Shown: in pieces, positions 34,187-41,943 of the stretch
How positions within the stretch are numbered: the first letter of the stretch is position 1
Layout of the letters: each line of letters begins with the position of its first letter
Origin: Oscillospiraceae bacterium Zagget12
GTDB lineage: Bacteria; Bacillota; Clostridia; UBA1381
Reading direction: 5' to 3'
Assembly: GCA_001941225.1 (NCBI GenBank)
Contig: MSHM01000041.1
Span: 1 to 56,682 of the forward strand
Length of the DNA stretch: 56,682 nucleotides
Translations under genes and position numbers: made by a program
Notes under the pieces: generated by a model
Database searches by the model: none
What the model was told of the DNA's origin: nothing
What the model saw: only the letters and a program-made list of their open reading frames with translations

Positions 34187-34340
34187 GTGCCGTTTATTGT
34201 GTGTTATGGTAATAACGTCCAAGAAACGAGTAGGTTGTTCGTTTGAAAGGCGCAGACGTGCGTTTTTCAGTGCTTTTGCCTTTGGCAAAAGCCATTTTCC
34301 GACAATATTGTCGGAAAATGTCCGCCCATCTTGGCGGCAC
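34187..34340. other. Multi-hairpin structured element, possible noncoding RNA or 3' UTR domain
   Basis: A 154-bp noncoding stretch closed by GTGCCG (34187-34192) and CGGCAC (34335-34340). Inside are consecutive potential hairpins: GTTAT/ATAAC (34203-34216), AAACGA/TCGTTT (34224-34244), CGCA/TGCG (34251-34262), GCTTTTGCC/GGCAAAAGC (34272-34292), a perfect 28-base palindrome (34293-34320), and CCGCC/GGCGG (34322-34337, competing with the closing stem). No protein is coded on either strand. It lies between the stop of the beta-helix gene and the terminator, so it would form that mRNA's 3' UTR, or be an independent RNA or repeat element. No known family recognised. Confidence 0.55.
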
Positions 34341-34388
34341 CAACACATCAAGCCTTGAAAACGGATAAGATACGAAGTTTATTGGGCG

Positions 34389-37034
34389 TTATTTATTCCA
34401 AGACACCAAAACCATCGCAATATCCTTCGAGTCAATCTTACCGTCGCGGTCAAGGTCATACTTAGCAAACTCAGACGTGTAGTCCGTGTCATTTGTCTTA
34501 CCAAAATACGATACTACCGCCGAAAGGTCATAGAGGTTGATATTTTCATCAGCGACAATATCGCCCGCGAGGAATGTCACCTTTTCGGTATCTCCGCCCA
34601 TTGCGTCATCGGTTGTCGATACAACAACCATATTGTTATCCATAGCGTTATTCCAAACAGTCACGGTTGCGCTGTCGCTTGCGGGAACAACCGTTGTTCT
34701 GAATGTCCTGTAGCCCGCGCCCTCGAATACGAGCGTGTACGCGTAGCCTTGGTATACATCATTCACGGTCGTCGTATAGCCTGCGGCACCGGTATAATTA
34801 TCCGCGTCCGCGCCGTAAATTACTACGCCGTCCGCGTTCAAGCTGCCTTGTGTGCCGGTACCGAAATATATTTCCTCATCTGTCTTATTCACGCCGTTTA
34901 TTGTTACCTTCATATCGTTGTACGCGTCGCCCTGCGCGGTTACGGCGTTAGGGAACATAACATTGATTGTAAGGCTTGCTGTGTCAAGGGACAATGTGTC
35001 GGTGATTACATCATCTATATAAAGCTCGCTGTCGATTGTGCCGCTGACATCCGGAACATAGTAGGTTCTTATCAAATTATTGTCAACCGAGTTATAAACC
35101 GCGGTTTGCGCCTCGTTATCCTCATATGTTTCATCAACGCCGAACTCAAAATCTCCGACACCCGCAAAGGTTACGGTTCCTATGGTAATCGAATGGGCGG
35201 TTATCGCCTTTTCGGTACCGCTCGCGGTCGAATTCGAGAGATTGAACTCGTAAACGCCGTTGTTTTCGGTAAGATTTATGCCGCTTACGGGTTTGATTGT
35301 GTAGGCTATGTCAGGGTTATCAATCGCGAATTTAAGCTGAGCCGCAAGGAATCGGTAAATAATGCTCGATGTACCGCCGCCGACAAGGTTGATATTCCAT
35401 GTGTTGCCGCTTATTTTCTCATATTGAACATATATTCCCGACGTAATCACGGCAAGCTGAACTTGGTTTGCGCTGCTGTTCAGCACAAAATAATTGCCGT
35501 CGCTCGAAAAATATTCCGTATAGTCGCCGCTGTTTTCGCCCGTCACATTGACATATGAGTCCTCCGTGGGAGGATTGGCGGTAGTAACGCCGACCATTGT
35601 CGCGTCATCGGGAGTGCCGTCCACGGTAATCACCTTGCCGCTCGAAAGATACGCGTTATTCGCCTCGCCGTTTACCGTGTTCTCGGTTATATCCACAAGT
35701 CCGCTGATTGTAAAGCCGTTTCCGGCATATATGCCTCCGCCGTATGTTTCGGCGGTATTTTTGGTAACTGTGGAATTTGTTATACTCAATGTGCCTTCAT
35801 TATACACACCTCCGCCCGAGCTTGCCGCAGTATTATTGCTTACCTCACCGCCGGTCATATTAAATGTTCCTTTGCTATACACATATACTCCGCCGCCCGA
35901 GGTTGTTGCTGTATTTCCGTCTACCGTACCGCCGGTCAGATTAAATGTTTTGCCACTATCCAAATATACTCCACCGCCCGAGGTTGCCGTGTTATTGCTT
36001 ATCGTACCGCCTTCCATTGTAAATGTTCCGCCGTACCTAAATATATATACTCCGCCGCCGTAATTTGATGCCTCATTATTGCTTATTTCGCCGCCATTCA
36101 TTGTAAATGTTCCGGTGTTATACATATATACTCCGCCACCGTAATTTGATGCCTCATTATTGCTTATTTCACCGCCGTTCATTGTAAATGTTCCGGAGCT
36201 CTTATATACGCCCGAGCCTGTTGCCGCCTCATTATTGCTTATTTCGCCGCTGTTCATCGTAAATGTTCCGGAGTTCATATATACACCTCCGGCTGAGCTT
36301 GTTGCCGTATTATGCTCTATCGTACCGTCATTTAAAGTAAATGTAGAGCCACTAATATATACTCCGACGCCTAAGTAACCCTTATTATTTCTTATAGTCC
36401 CACCGTTCATCGTAAACGAACCCCCGGAATATCCAAGAAATACACCGACACCAGACCCTGTAGTTGACAAAGCCTCATTTTCTTCTATCGCACCGCCGTT
36501 CATTGTGAATGTTCCTTTTGTCACACATACTCCGCCGCCGTATGTAATGTTACCGGTTACCTTATTCCCTTTTATTGAGCCGCCGTTCATTATAAATGTT
36601 CCGCTGTTGATCACATACACTCCGGCGCCGCCATACATACCGCTGCTCTTATTATATCCGCCGGTAACAACGCCGGTACCGGCTGCGCTGCTGTCATCAA
36701 GAGTAAATTTACCGCCATTAACATATATAATATAACCGTTTGCCTTCGCTGTCGCAAGTCCGCGGTCTAATGTGTATCCGTTTAAGTCAAGAGTGATGTC
36801 ATCATCAGATGATACCTGAATGTAGCTGCTTAGGCTGTCCACATCACCAAGAAGAGTAACCGTTGCCGTGTCTGCGCCTGTCGCCGCTGTCCACGCGTCC
36901 GAAAAATTATCATAGGTTGTTGTTGAGCCGTTTATCTCCACCGACGCCACATCCGACGCGGCGGCGGCGCAGGTGAAAATACACATAACCGCAAGCGCGG
37001 CAAAAAATCCCCAAACGCTTTTCTGTTTTCTCAT
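34389..37034 (-). CDS. Secreted beta-helix repeat surface protein with C-terminal dockerin
   Basis: An 881-residue exported protein. A signal peptide (residues 1-27, ending CAAAASD) is followed by a short folded segment (VEINGSTTTYDNFSDAWTAATGADTATVTLLGDV) as in polymorphic-outer-membrane-like adhesins. Residues about 130-470 are right-handed beta-helix repeats of the type GTFTMNGGEISNNEA..GGGVYM, about 24-30 residues long, some nearly identical. A beta-rich region (about 500-780) follows, and the last 65 residues form a dockerin type I-like module (NINLYDLSAVVSYFG ... YDLDRDGKIDSKDIAMVLVSW) with two calcium loops. It could dock onto a cohesin or bind calcium; no cohesin gene is in the window. 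Preceded by a complex leader (37097-37306). Confidence 0.9.
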   Translation of the reverse strand: MRKQKSVWGFFAALAVMCIFTCAAAASDVASVEINGSTTTYDNFSDAWTAATGADTATVTLLGDVDSLSSYIQVSSDDDITLDLNGYTLDRGLATAKANGYIIYVNGGKFTLDDSSAAGTGVVTGGYNKSSGMYGGAGVYVINSGTFIMNGGSIKGNKVTGNITYGGGVCVTKGTFTMNGGAIEENEALSTTGSGVGVFLGYSGGSFTMNGGTIRNNKGYLGVGVYISGSTFTLNDGTIEHNTATSSAGGVYMNSGTFTMNSGEISNNEAATGSGVYKSSGTFTMNGGEISNNEASNYGGGVYMYNTGTFTMNGGEISNNEASNYGGGVYIFRYGGTFTMEGGTISNNTATSGGGVYLDSGKTFNLTGGTVDGNTATTSGGGVYVYSKGTFNMTGGEVSNNTAASSGGGVYNEGTLSITNSTVTKNTAETYGGGIYAGNGFTISGLVDITENTVNGEANNAYLSSGKVITVDGTPDDATMVGVTTANPPTEDSYVNVTGENSGDYTEYFSSDGNYFVLNSSANQVQLAVITSGIYVQYEKISGNTWNINLVGGGTSSIIYRFLAAQLKFAIDNPDIAYTIKPVSGINLTENNGVYEFNLSNSTASGTEKAITAHSITIGTVTFAGVGDFEFGVDETYEDNEAQTAVYNSVDNNLIRTYYVPDVSGTIDSELYIDDVITDTLSLDTASLTINVMFPNAVTAQGDAYNDMKVTINGVNKTDEEIYFGTGTQGSLNADGVVIYGADADNYTGAAGYTTTVNDVYQGYAYTLVFEGAGYRTFRTTVVPASDSATVTVWNNAMDNNMVVVSTTDDAMGGDTEKVTFLAGDIVADENINLYDLSAVVSYFGKTNDTDYTSEFAKYDLDRDGKIDSKDIAMVLVSWNK
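35700..36640 (-). repeat. In-gene tandem repeats coding the beta-helix
   Basis: Imperfect repeats of roughly 70-90 bp, each encoding GTFTMNGG-like strands and a turn GGGVY. Two adjacent units near 36050-36180 are almost identical in DNA, including the codons, so recent duplication or copy-number change is plausible. Boundaries are approximate. Confidence 0.75.
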
Positions 37035-37096
37035 ATGAATGTCCCTCCAAATAATTTATTATGATTTTCCGCCGCCATTATGTTTTTCGCAGCAAT

Positions 37097-37132
37097 AAAA
37101 AAAGCGGCTTTGCCGATTTAAAGCAAAGCCGC
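37097..37132 (-). terminator. Leader terminator upstream of the beta-helix gene
   Basis: On the minus strand GCGGCTTTGC (37132-37123), loop TTTAAATCG, GCAAAGCCGC (37113-37104), then seven T residues (37103-37097). It is a canonical intrinsic terminator lying within the 5' leader, 63 bases before the ATG, so it must be bypassed for expression. Confidence 0.82.
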
Positions 37133-37157
37133 AAAAAACGCTCCGCTCCAAATCGTC

Positions 37158-37271
37158 GCCAAACAATCCAATACCCAAAAAAAGCAATGTGTATCAAAAG
37201 AGCTTTGCATTTTTAACATAAATTAAAAATACACCGCTTTTTCGGGTATACAATATTAAAGATTGTTTGGC
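37158..37271 (-). promoter_or_regulatory. Long nested hairpin in the beta-helix gene leader (riboswitch-like)
   Basis: A 114-nt imperfect inverted repeat: outer stem GCCAAACAATC / GATTGTTTGGC (11 perfect pairs, 37261-37271 with 37158-37168), then TATACCC/GGGTATT, AAAAAGC/GCTTTTT and GTGTAT/ATACAC (37229-37234 with 37189-37194). The predicted transcript starts at about 37271, precisely at the outer stem. The apical loop carries GCAAAGC (minus strand, 37208-37202), the same seven bases as in the 3' arm of the downstream terminator, so it could pair with the terminator 5' arm. The motif does not match c-di-GMP-I or any riboswitch I recognise. Confidence 0.6.
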
Positions 37272-37277
37272 ATTTTC

Positions 37278-37306
37278 AGTATAGCACATTTTTATGTATT
37301 TTTCAA
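37278..37306 (-). promoter_or_regulatory. Promoter of the beta-helix gene leader
   Basis: Minus strand TTGAAA (37306-37301), 17-base spacer, TATACT (37283-37278). Predicted start near 37271 gives a leader of about 237 nt. Confidence 0.75.
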
Positions 37307-37323
37307 GATGTTTTTATGCGCTT

Positions 37324-37361
37324 AAAGGCAAACTATGCCTTTTTTATTACCCCCCCCCCCC
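37324..37361. other. Small hairpin followed by a 12-C tract
   Basis: AAAGGCA / TGCCTTT (37324-37342) with loop AACTA and a T-run resembles a weak terminator, though no plus-strand gene ends here. It is followed by twelve C residues at 37350-37361, a homopolymer that could be length-variable. Nothing coding is supported in the surrounding 37310-37410 stretch. Confidence 0.55.
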
Positions 37362-37410
37362 GATGCTTTTTGTCAAGAGTTTTTGAGGCGGAATGTGTTC
37401 TTTCGTGAGC

Positions 37411-37465
37411 GGGCGCCCAATGGGCGCCCCTACGGAATGGGTCGTCGGGGCGCCGACCCCTACGG
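37411..37465. repeat. Dispersed palindromes (REP-like), copies 2 and 3
   Basis: Two adjacent GC-rich palindromes: GGGCGCCC-AAT-GGGCGCCC followed by CTACGGA (37411-37436), and GGGTCG...CGACCC followed by CTACGGA (37439-37465). Both share the trailing CCCCTACG with copy 1 at 34113-34140. The remaining sequence to the purC promoter shows no gene. Confidence 0.65.
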
Positions 37466-37540
37466 AGTGAATTTGCCGGTGCGCGTGAGGCTCCCATTGC
37501 AAATTTATTTCACAAATTCCAACATATTTTTTCTTTTGTC

Positions 37541-37569
37541 TTGATTTTGTCAATAGTTTATAATATAAT
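37541..37569 (+). promoter_or_regulatory. Promoter of the purC-purB cluster
   Basis: TTGATT (37541-37546), 17-base spacer, TATAAT (37564-37569), within an AT-rich run. No purine riboswitch is seen in the 37 nt leader, and no clear PurR box. Confidence 0.65.
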
Positions 37570-37613
37570 ATATAGTTGTAAAACTATGTGTACATGGAAA
37601 GGAACTGATAAAT

Positions 37614-38321
37614 ATGAAAAAACTGGAACAGCTTTACGAGGGAAAGGCAAAGAAGGTTTTCAAAACAGACGATGAAAATCTTTACATTGTTGACTACAAG
37701 GACGACGCGACCGCTTTCAACGGACTGAAAAAGGGTCAGATTTCGGGTAAGGGCATTGTAAACAACAAGATGTCAAATTTCCTTATGCAGATAATGGAAA
37801 AGAACGGTATCCCCACGCACTTTGTAGAGGAAATCTCAGACAGAGAAACCGTGGTTAAGAGAGTTGAAATTGTTCCTCTTGAAGTAATCATCAGAAACAT
37901 CGCAGCGGGCAGCTTTTCAAAGCGTTTCGGCGTTGAGGAGGGCAAAAAGCTCAACTGCACAACCCTTGAATACTGCTTAAAGGACGACGACCTGGGCGAC
38001 CCGATGATAAACGATTACCAGATTATAGCAATCGGCGCGGCATCGAAAGAGGATCTTGACACAATCGCCGACCTTACATTTAAAGTAAATGATGTTCTGA
38101 AAGCATATTTTGAAAGTATCAATATAGAGCTTGTCGATTTCAAGATTGAATTCGGCAGAACTCCCGACGGCCGGATTATCCTTGCCGATGAGATTTCACC
38201 CGACACCTGCCGTCTTTGGGACGCGACAACGCACGAAAAGCTTGACAAGGACCGTTTCCGCCGCGATATGGGCAATGTTGAAGAGGCATACGCGGAAGTG
38301 TTTAAAAGACTCGGACTGTAA
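37614..38321 (+). CDS. purC: SAICAR synthetase
   Basis: PurC joins aspartate to CAIR with ATP in de novo purine synthesis. The 235-residue length is normal for bacterial PurC. The N-terminal [54 protein letters not shown], and the C-terminal [31 protein letters not shown] are signature blocks. AAAGGAAC precedes the ATG. It is followed 14 bases later by purB, so they share a transcript. Confidence 0.97.
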   Translation: MKKLEQLYEGKAKKVFKTDDENLYIVDYKDDATAFNGLKKGQISGKGIVNNKMSNFLMQIMEKNGIPTHFVEEISDRETVVKRVEIVPLEVIIRNIAAGSFSKRFGVEEGKKLNCTTLEYCLKDDDLGDPMINDYQIIAIGAASKEDLDTIADLTFKVNDVLKAYFESINIELVDFKIEFGRTPDGRIILADEISPDTCRLWDATTHEKLDKDRFRRDMGNVEEAYAEVFKRLGL

Positions 38322-38335
38322 TTTGGAGGAGATTT

Positions 38336-39769
38336 ATGGCTACAGATACTTACGAAAGTCCCTTAAACTCCCGTTACGCGTCAAAGGAAATGCAGTACAT
38401 CTTTTCTCCCGATAAAAAGTTTTCGACTTGGAGAAAGCTGTGGATTGCCCTTGCCGAGAGCGAGCAGGAGCTTGGACTTGACATCACCGATAAACAGATT
38501 GCTCAAATGAAGGAGCATATTTACGATATAAACTACGACACGGCAAAGGCGCGCGAAAAAGAGGTGCGTCATGACGTAATGTCGCACGTATACGCCTACG
38601 GCGTGCAGTGCCCCGACGCGAAACCCATCATTCACCTGGGCGCGACAAGCTGCTATGTCGGCGACAACACAGATATTATAATAATGACCGAGGCAATGCG
38701 GCTTATCAAGAAAAAGCTTGTATGCCTCATAGGCGAGCTTGCGAAATTCGCAAAGGAATACAAGGATCTTCCGACGCTTGCATTCACGCATTTCCAGCCC
38801 GCTCAGCCGACAACCGTCGGAAAGAGAGCGTCGCTCTGGCTTGAGGATTTGCTTATGGACCTTGAGGACGTTGATTTTCAGCTTTCAAAAGCAAAGCTTT
38901 TAGGCTGCAAGGGTACAACGGGCACACAGGCGAGTTTCCTTGAATTGTTCGAGGGCGACCACGAAAAATGCAAGCAGCTTGACAAGAAAATAGCCGAAAA
39001 AATGGGTTACTCGGAGTCCTTCCCCGTAAGCGGGCAGACATATCCGAGAAAGCTCGATTCGCAAATGTTAAATACGCTCAGCCTTATCGCGCAGAGCGCG
39101 TACAAATTCTCAAACGACATACGCCTATTGCAGCATTTAAAGCAAATAGAGGAGCCGTTTGAAAAGTCGCAGATAGGCTCTTCGGCAATGGCATACAAGA
39201 GAAATCCGATGCGCTCCGAGAGAATAGGCTCGCTTGCGAGATATGTGATTGTGGACGCTTTGAATCCGGCAATCACAGCGTCAACGCAGTGGTTTGAAAG
39301 AACCCTTGACGACAGCGCAAACAAGAGAATTTCAATTCCCGAGGCGTTCCTTGCGGTTGACGCGATTTTAAGCCTGTACATCAATGTGGTTGACGGACTT
39401 GTGGTATATGATAAGGTAATTTATCAGCAGTTTATGCGCGAGATACCGTTTATGGCTACCGAAAACATAATGATGGACGCCGTTAAAAAGGGCGGCGACA
39501 GACAGGATTTACATGAAAAAATAAGAGTTTATTCAATGGAGGCGGGCAAAACCGTAAAGGTTGAGGGCAAGGAAAACAACCTTGCGGAGCTTATCGCCGC
39601 GGACGAGTCGTTCGGACTTACATTGGAGGAAATCAACTCGCTTTTGAAACCCGAAAACTATGTCGGACGCGCTCCGCAGCAGGTTGAGGATTTCCTAAAG
39701 GATTATGTTGACCCTGTTCTCGATAAAAACAAGGATTTGCTCGGAATTGAGGTTGAAATTAACGTATAA
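38336..39769 (+). CDS. purB: Adenylosuccinate lyase
   Basis: PurB removes fumarate from SAICAR and from adenylosuccinate, working with PurC in the IMP pathway and PurA in the AMP branch. The 477-residue protein belongs to the fumarase/aspartase superfamily; SSAMAYKRNPMRSERIGSLAR is the catalytic-serine signature loop, and THFQPAQPTTVGKRASLWLEDL and HLGATSCYVGDNTD carry other active-site residues. GGAGGAGATTT precedes the ATG. It sits directly after purC. Confidence 0.97.
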   Translation: MATDTYESPLNSRYASKEMQYIFSPDKKFSTWRKLWIALAESEQELGLDITDKQIAQMKEHIYDINYDTAKAREKEVRHDVMSHVYAYGVQCPDAKPIIHLGATSCYVGDNTDIIIMTEAMRLIKKKLVCLIGELAKFAKEYKDLPTLAFTHFQPAQPTTVGKRASLWLEDLLMDLEDVDFQLSKAKLLGCKGTTGTQASFLELFEGDHEKCKQLDKKIAEKMGYSESFPVSGQTYPRKLDSQMLNTLSLIAQSAYKFSNDIRLLQHLKQIEEPFEKSQIGSSAMAYKRNPMRSERIGSLARYVIVDALNPAITASTQWFERTLDDSANKRISIPEAFLAVDAILSLYINVVDGLVVYDKVIYQQFMREIPFMATENIMMDAVKKGGDRQDLHEKIRVYSMEAGKTVKVEGKENNLAELIAADESFGLTLEEINSLLKPENYVGRAPQQVEDFLKDYVDPVLDKNKDLLGIEVEINV

Positions 39770-39815
39770 CCGGCTCCGGCTTAAACCAACGCGCAATACG
39801 CGCGGGGAGGTAATT

Positions 39816-40604
39816 ATGAACGGATTTAAAAAAATTCTTTCCGCCGCTTTAATGACGGTTATGATTTTTTCATCATTCACCGTTGTTCACTGCGAGGACG
39901 AAATTAAGGTATTATTGGACGGCGCGCAGCTTGAATTTGAGGTGCCGCCGCAGATTATCGACGGGCGCACTCTTGTGCCTATGCGCGCGATATTCGAGGC
40001 GCTCGGCTCTCAAATCACCTGGGACGGCGATACGCAAACGGTGACCGCCGCAAAGGACAGCACGGTTGTTGAAATGGCAATAGGCAGCGCTGTTATGAGC
40101 GTCAACTCGGAGGAAATCACGCTCGACGTGCCGCCGCAAATTATTGACGACCGCACCCTTGTTCCGGCAAGAGCCGTAGCGGAAAGCTTTGACGCGGACG
40201 TTGAATGGGACAGCGAAACGCAAACCGTAATCATCAGCACTAAAGCCGCCGACACGGCGGACACAACGGACGCCGATGCCGATACAACGGACACCGACGC
40301 GGAAATCCCGATTGAATATGACGACACCATAGAACGAACCGCTCATTATATGCGTGACTTTCAAATATCGGATTGGGAAAAGAACGCTGACGGAGATTAT
40401 GTTATAACCTACACGCTCCGTACCTTCCTTGAGGGACGCGGAGACGTTGTGGTTCAGTTCCGATGTCTTGACGAAAACGGCGCGCAGGTGGACGAATGGT
40501 CGAGCGTTTTCAGAGGCACAGACTACACCTGGAGCTGGCAGGAGGATACCGTTACAATTTCCGGCAAAACGGCAAAAATCGAACTTATTAAAAACGGAGA
40601 ATAA
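39816..40604 (+). CDS. Secreted stalk-domain protein inserted in the purine cluster
   Basis: A 262-residue exported protein. The ATG 39816 follows GGGGAGG and gives a signal peptide (KKILSAALMTVMIFSSFTVVHC); the open frame from 39705 overlaps purB and is discarded. Residues about 25-140 are a copper-amine-oxidase N-terminal-like (stalk) domain with the duplicated pattern PPQIID(G/D)RTLVP(M/A)RA and V.WD..TQTV. A Thr/Asp-rich linker (ADTADTTDADADTTDTDAE) leads to a C-terminal domain of about 85 residues, possibly immunoglobulin-like, that I do not recognise. The cysteine at the end of the signal region is followed by Glu, not a strong lipobox. Its location between purB and purA is not functionally explained. 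Confidence 0.85.
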   Translation: MNGFKKILSAALMTVMIFSSFTVVHCEDEIKVLLDGAQLEFEVPPQIIDGRTLVPMRAIFEALGSQITWDGDTQTVTAAKDSTVVEMAIGSAVMSVNSEEITLDVPPQIIDDRTLVPARAVAESFDADVEWDSETQTVIISTKAADTADTTDADADTTDTDAEIPIEYDDTIERTAHYMRDFQISDWEKNADGDYVITYTLRTFLEGRGDVVVQFRCLDENGAQVDEWSSVFRGTDYTWSWQEDTVTISGKTAKIELIKNGE

Positions 40605-40605
40605 T

Positions 40606-40627
40606 AAACCGCGCTGCAAGCGGTTTT
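40606..40627 (+). terminator. Weak hairpin before purA
   Basis: AAACCGC / GCGGTTT with a 7-base loop and a short T-run, directly after the stalk gene and before the purA ribosome binding site. It could partly terminate or process the transcript. Confidence 0.45.
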
Positions 40628-40644
40628 ATATAGGAGGATAAATT

Positions 40645-41919
40645 ATGGTAAAAGCAATCGTAGGCGCAAATTGGGGCGATGAGGGAAAAGGCAAAATAAC
40701 GGATATGCTTGCCGCCGATTCCGATATAGTTATAAGGTTTCAGGGCGGCGCGAACGCCGGTCATACTATTATAAACGAATACGGAAAATTCGCTCTGCAT
40801 CTTCTTCCGTCAGGCTCATTCAACAAGAATGTCACAAATATGATAGGAAACGGCGTTGCGCTTGACATTCCGGAGCTTATAAAGGAAATTAACGACGTTA
40901 CGGCAAAGGGCGTTCCAAAGCCGAATATCGTTGTATCCGAAAGAGCGCAGGTACTTCTTCCCTACCATAGGCTCTTTGACCAATACGAGGAGGAAAGACT
41001 TTCGGACCGTCAATTCGGCTCGACCAAGTCGGGCATAGCTCCGTTCTTCTCGGATAAATTTTCAAAAATAGGCTTTCAGGTATGGGAGCTTTTCGAGCCG
41101 GAAAGACTTAAGGAAAAAATAAAGAATGTTCTTGAGGTTAAAAATCTTCTTCTTGAACACGTTTACCACAAGCCTCTTATAGACGCGGACGAATTATTTA
41201 ACACTATGATGGAATACGCCGAAATGATTAAGCCTTATGTTATCGATTCGGTCACATTTATGCACAACGCGGTAAAAGAGGGCAAAAATATTCTTCTCGA
41301 GGGTCAGCTCGGCTCACTTAAAGACCCGGACTTCGGTATTTATCCGTTCACAACGTCATCATCGACGCTTGCCGGCTACGGCGCTGTGGGCGCGGGTATT
41401 CCGCCCTATGAAATAAAGGAAATAATAACCGTTGTAAAAGCGTACTCATCGGCTGTCGGCGCGGGCGCTTTTGTTTCGGAAATATTCGGCGAGGAGGCGG
41501 ACGAGCTTAGACGCCGCGGCGGCGACGGCGGCGAATTCGGCGCGACAACCGGCAGACCCAGACGTATGGGTTGGTTCGACTGCGTGGCATCGCGTTACGG
41601 CTGCCGCGTGCAGGGCACAACTCAGGTTGCGTTCACCGTGCTTGACGTTCTCGGCTATCTTGACGAAATCCCCGTATGCGTGGGTTACGAGGTTGACGGA
41701 GAGGTTATAAGGAACTTCCCGACAACGGCAAAGCTCGACAGAGCAAAGCCTGTTTTAAAGGTACTTCCCGGCTGGAAATCAGATATAAGAGGAATAAAGA
41801 AATACGAGGATCTGCCCGAAAACTGCCGTAAATACATTGAATTTGTCGAAAAGGAGCTTGAAGTTCCCATCAAGATTGTTTCAAACGGTCCGAGCAGAGA
41901 GGATATTATATTAAGATAA
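40645..41919 (+). CDS. purA: Adenylosuccinate synthetase
   Basis: PurA links IMP and aspartate with GTP to make adenylosuccinate, the first step to AMP. The 424-residue length is typical. The P-loop-like start AIVGANWGDEGKGKITDMLA, the QGGANAGHTI loop, the LLEGQLGSLKDPDFGIYPFTTSSS block and the TGRPRRMGWFDCVASRYG region are family signatures. TAGGAGGAT precedes the ATG. It follows the stalk-domain gene by 40 bases and is followed by the FkbH-like gene after 24 bases. With purC and purB it supplies three steps of purine synthesis; the rest of the pathway is not here. Confidence 0.97.
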   Translation: MVKAIVGANWGDEGKGKITDMLAADSDIVIRFQGGANAGHTIINEYGKFALHLLPSGSFNKNVTNMIGNGVALDIPELIKEINDVTAKGVPKPNIVVSERAQVLLPYHRLFDQYEEERLSDRQFGSTKSGIAPFFSDKFSKIGFQVWELFEPERLKEKIKNVLEVKNLLLEHVYHKPLIDADELFNTMMEYAEMIKPYVIDSVTFMHNAVKEGKNILLEGQLGSLKDPDFGIYPFTTSSSTLAGYGAVGAGIPPYEIKEIITVVKAYSSAVGAGAFVSEIFGEEADELRRRGGDGGEFGATTGRPRRMGWFDCVASRYGCRVQGTTQVAFTVLDVLGYLDEIPVCVGYEVDGEVIRNFPTTAKLDRAKPVLKVLPGWKSDIRGIKKYEDLPENCRKYIEFVEKELEVPIKIVSNGPSREDIILR

Positions 41920-41943
41920 ACCCGTATGAAAGGGGAATTGGTC

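Noticed and set aside
34749-35558. 269-residue plus-strand frame inside the beta-helix gene
   Set aside because: It is a shadow of the adhesin in the opposite strand, without a ribosome binding site or recognisable motif.
35548-36735. Proline-rich plus-strand frames opposite the beta-helix repeats
   Set aside because: Their repeated composition is the reverse reading of the glycine/asparagine-rich repeats, not independent genes.
37158-37271. c-di-GMP-I (GEMM) riboswitch for the adhesin leader
   Set aside because: GCAAAGC is shared with the GEMM core, but the surrounding conserved helices and GNRA loop-receptor pattern are absent.
37158-37271. MITE-type transposable element
   Set aside because: The 11-bp terminal repeats fit, but I see no flanking target-site duplication, and the promoter start coincides with the repeat, so a leader RNA is the better reading. 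It remains possible.
39705-39815. Longer start for the stalk-domain protein inside purB
   Set aside because: The ATG at 39816 follows GGGGAGG and directly begins a signal peptide; the earlier part overlaps purB in another frame.
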